From NCBI GenBank assembly GCA_030018555.1, contig JASEHY010000021.1, positions 1-12,844 of the forward strand: 12,844 nt of DNA, written 5' to 3'. Source of the stretch: Planctomycetota bacterium (GTDB taxonomy: Bacteria; Planctomycetota; MHYJ01; JACQXL01). Shown here piece by piece: positions 12,522-12,844 of this stretch; within the stretch, counting starts at the first letter, position 1; each line of letters begins with the position of its first letter. The position numbers were made by a program, and so were the translations under genes. A model generated the notes under the pieces. The model saw nothing but the letters and a program-made list of their open reading frames with translations, did no database searches and was not told where the DNA came from.

Positions 12522-12844
12522 ATGGACGGCTCTGCTAACTCTTTATTGGAAGTACCTCAGAAATTCATACCAGAGAAATTATTTTCTTACGAGACACAGG
12601 ATTTCATGGCTCTTTATGAGCGCGAATATTGGGCACATCAAGAAACCAAACACGAGCTCCAAAAAGCCAAAGACCATATTGAATATCTGGAATCCAAAGT
12701 TCAAAAGCTTGAAGGTGATATTGCCTATCTTAAGAAATTATTCTTTGCTAAAAAGACCGAGGCTAATCAAAAGCCCGCAGAAGAAACGAACCAGATTGGC
12801 ACTAAACCGCACGGCGCTCAGCTCGGTCATCCAGCGCACCATCG
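12522..12844 (+). CDS. IS66-type transposase, N-terminal part (runs off the window)
   Basis: An open frame from the ATG at 12522 to the window edge, 107 codons and no stop. The translation opens MDGSANSLLEVPQKF, then a coiled-coil segment (about 35-72, EREYWAHQETKHELQKAKDH and on), KKLFFAKKTE (equivalent to the K-x-L-F-G-R-x-S-E motif of IS66 TnpC), and ends GTKPHGAQLGHPAHHR, matching the G-x-x-x-GH-x-x-HxR zinc-ribbon entry of that family. The catalytic DDE domain would lie beyond the window. No tnpA- or tnpB-like gene is upstream; instead there are tandem repeats and G-rich DNA, so it may be a TnpC-only (ISBst12-like) element. No Shine-Dalgarno is evident, and I could not identify an inverted repeat end. 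Confidence 0.8.
   Translation, partial: MDGSANSLLEVPQKFIPEKLFSYETQDFMALYEREYWAHQETKHELQKAKDHIEYLESKVQKLEGDIAYLKKLFFAKKTEANQKPAEETNQIGTKPHGAQLGHPAHH

Noticed and set aside
1..12844. tRNA or rRNA genes
   Set aside because: I saw no TpsiC-loop-like GGTTCGAATCC with a matching acceptor stem and no recognisable rRNA segment on either strand.

Overview
The window looks like accessory-rich chromosome from an uncultured, moderately AT-rich Gram-negative bacterium. A Lipobox lipoprotein, a Sec-exported HEAT protein, DUF4388/PEGA/PQQ-propeller architecture, the style of the RuvA and of the polytopic membrane protein, and many GC-rich palindromes between AT-rich genes all suggest a Planctomycetota/Omnitrophota-like (PVC-type) lineage. 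No phylogenetic marker proves this.

Layout. (1) 1-1379, minus strand: a regulatory pair, an 89-aa MerR-type DNA-binding protein overlapping (ATGA) a sigma-54 AAA+ activator that has no sensory domain. (2) 1380-1827: 448 bp without a gene, holding a candidate promoter, several perfect palindromes and dispersed repeat pieces. (3) 1828-4514, minus strand: a compact operon of a degenerate RsbW-like HATPase protein, a PAS-GGDEF diguanylate cyclase, RuvA and a TPR lipoprotein, with very short gaps or overlaps. (4) 4515-4897: a divergent control region with two outward-facing promoters, both reading TTGACA-N17-TACAAT, plus a structured GC-rich leader on the minus side. (5) 4898-10740, plus strand: HNH endonuclease, exported HEAT-repeat protein, and a 1066-aa envelope-spanning protein (DUF4388 with an MshEN-like insert, winged helix, TPR, one membrane helix, PEGA, 8-bladed PQQ-like propeller). 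(6) 10838-11977: a polytopic membrane protein, probably with its own promoter. (7) 11978-12521: 544 bp without a credible gene, with a hairpin cluster, a 22-bp tandem array and a G-quadruplex-type hairpin. (8) 12522-end: the 5' part of an IS66-type transposase gene.

How the genes may work together (inference): the minus operon makes c-di-GMP (GGDEF) beside a pseudo-kinase partner-switch protein. The plus operon encodes a protein whose cytoplasmic end carries two MshEN-like motifs, the fold that binds c-di-GMP in secretion ATPases, and whose periplasmic end is a PEGA/propeller surface, next to an exported HEAT scaffold. A divergently wired c-di-GMP-to-envelope module is the most interesting hypothesis here. 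The intergenic DNA is separately notable for a family of hairpins centred on CCCGTACGGG or CCCGTAAGGG.
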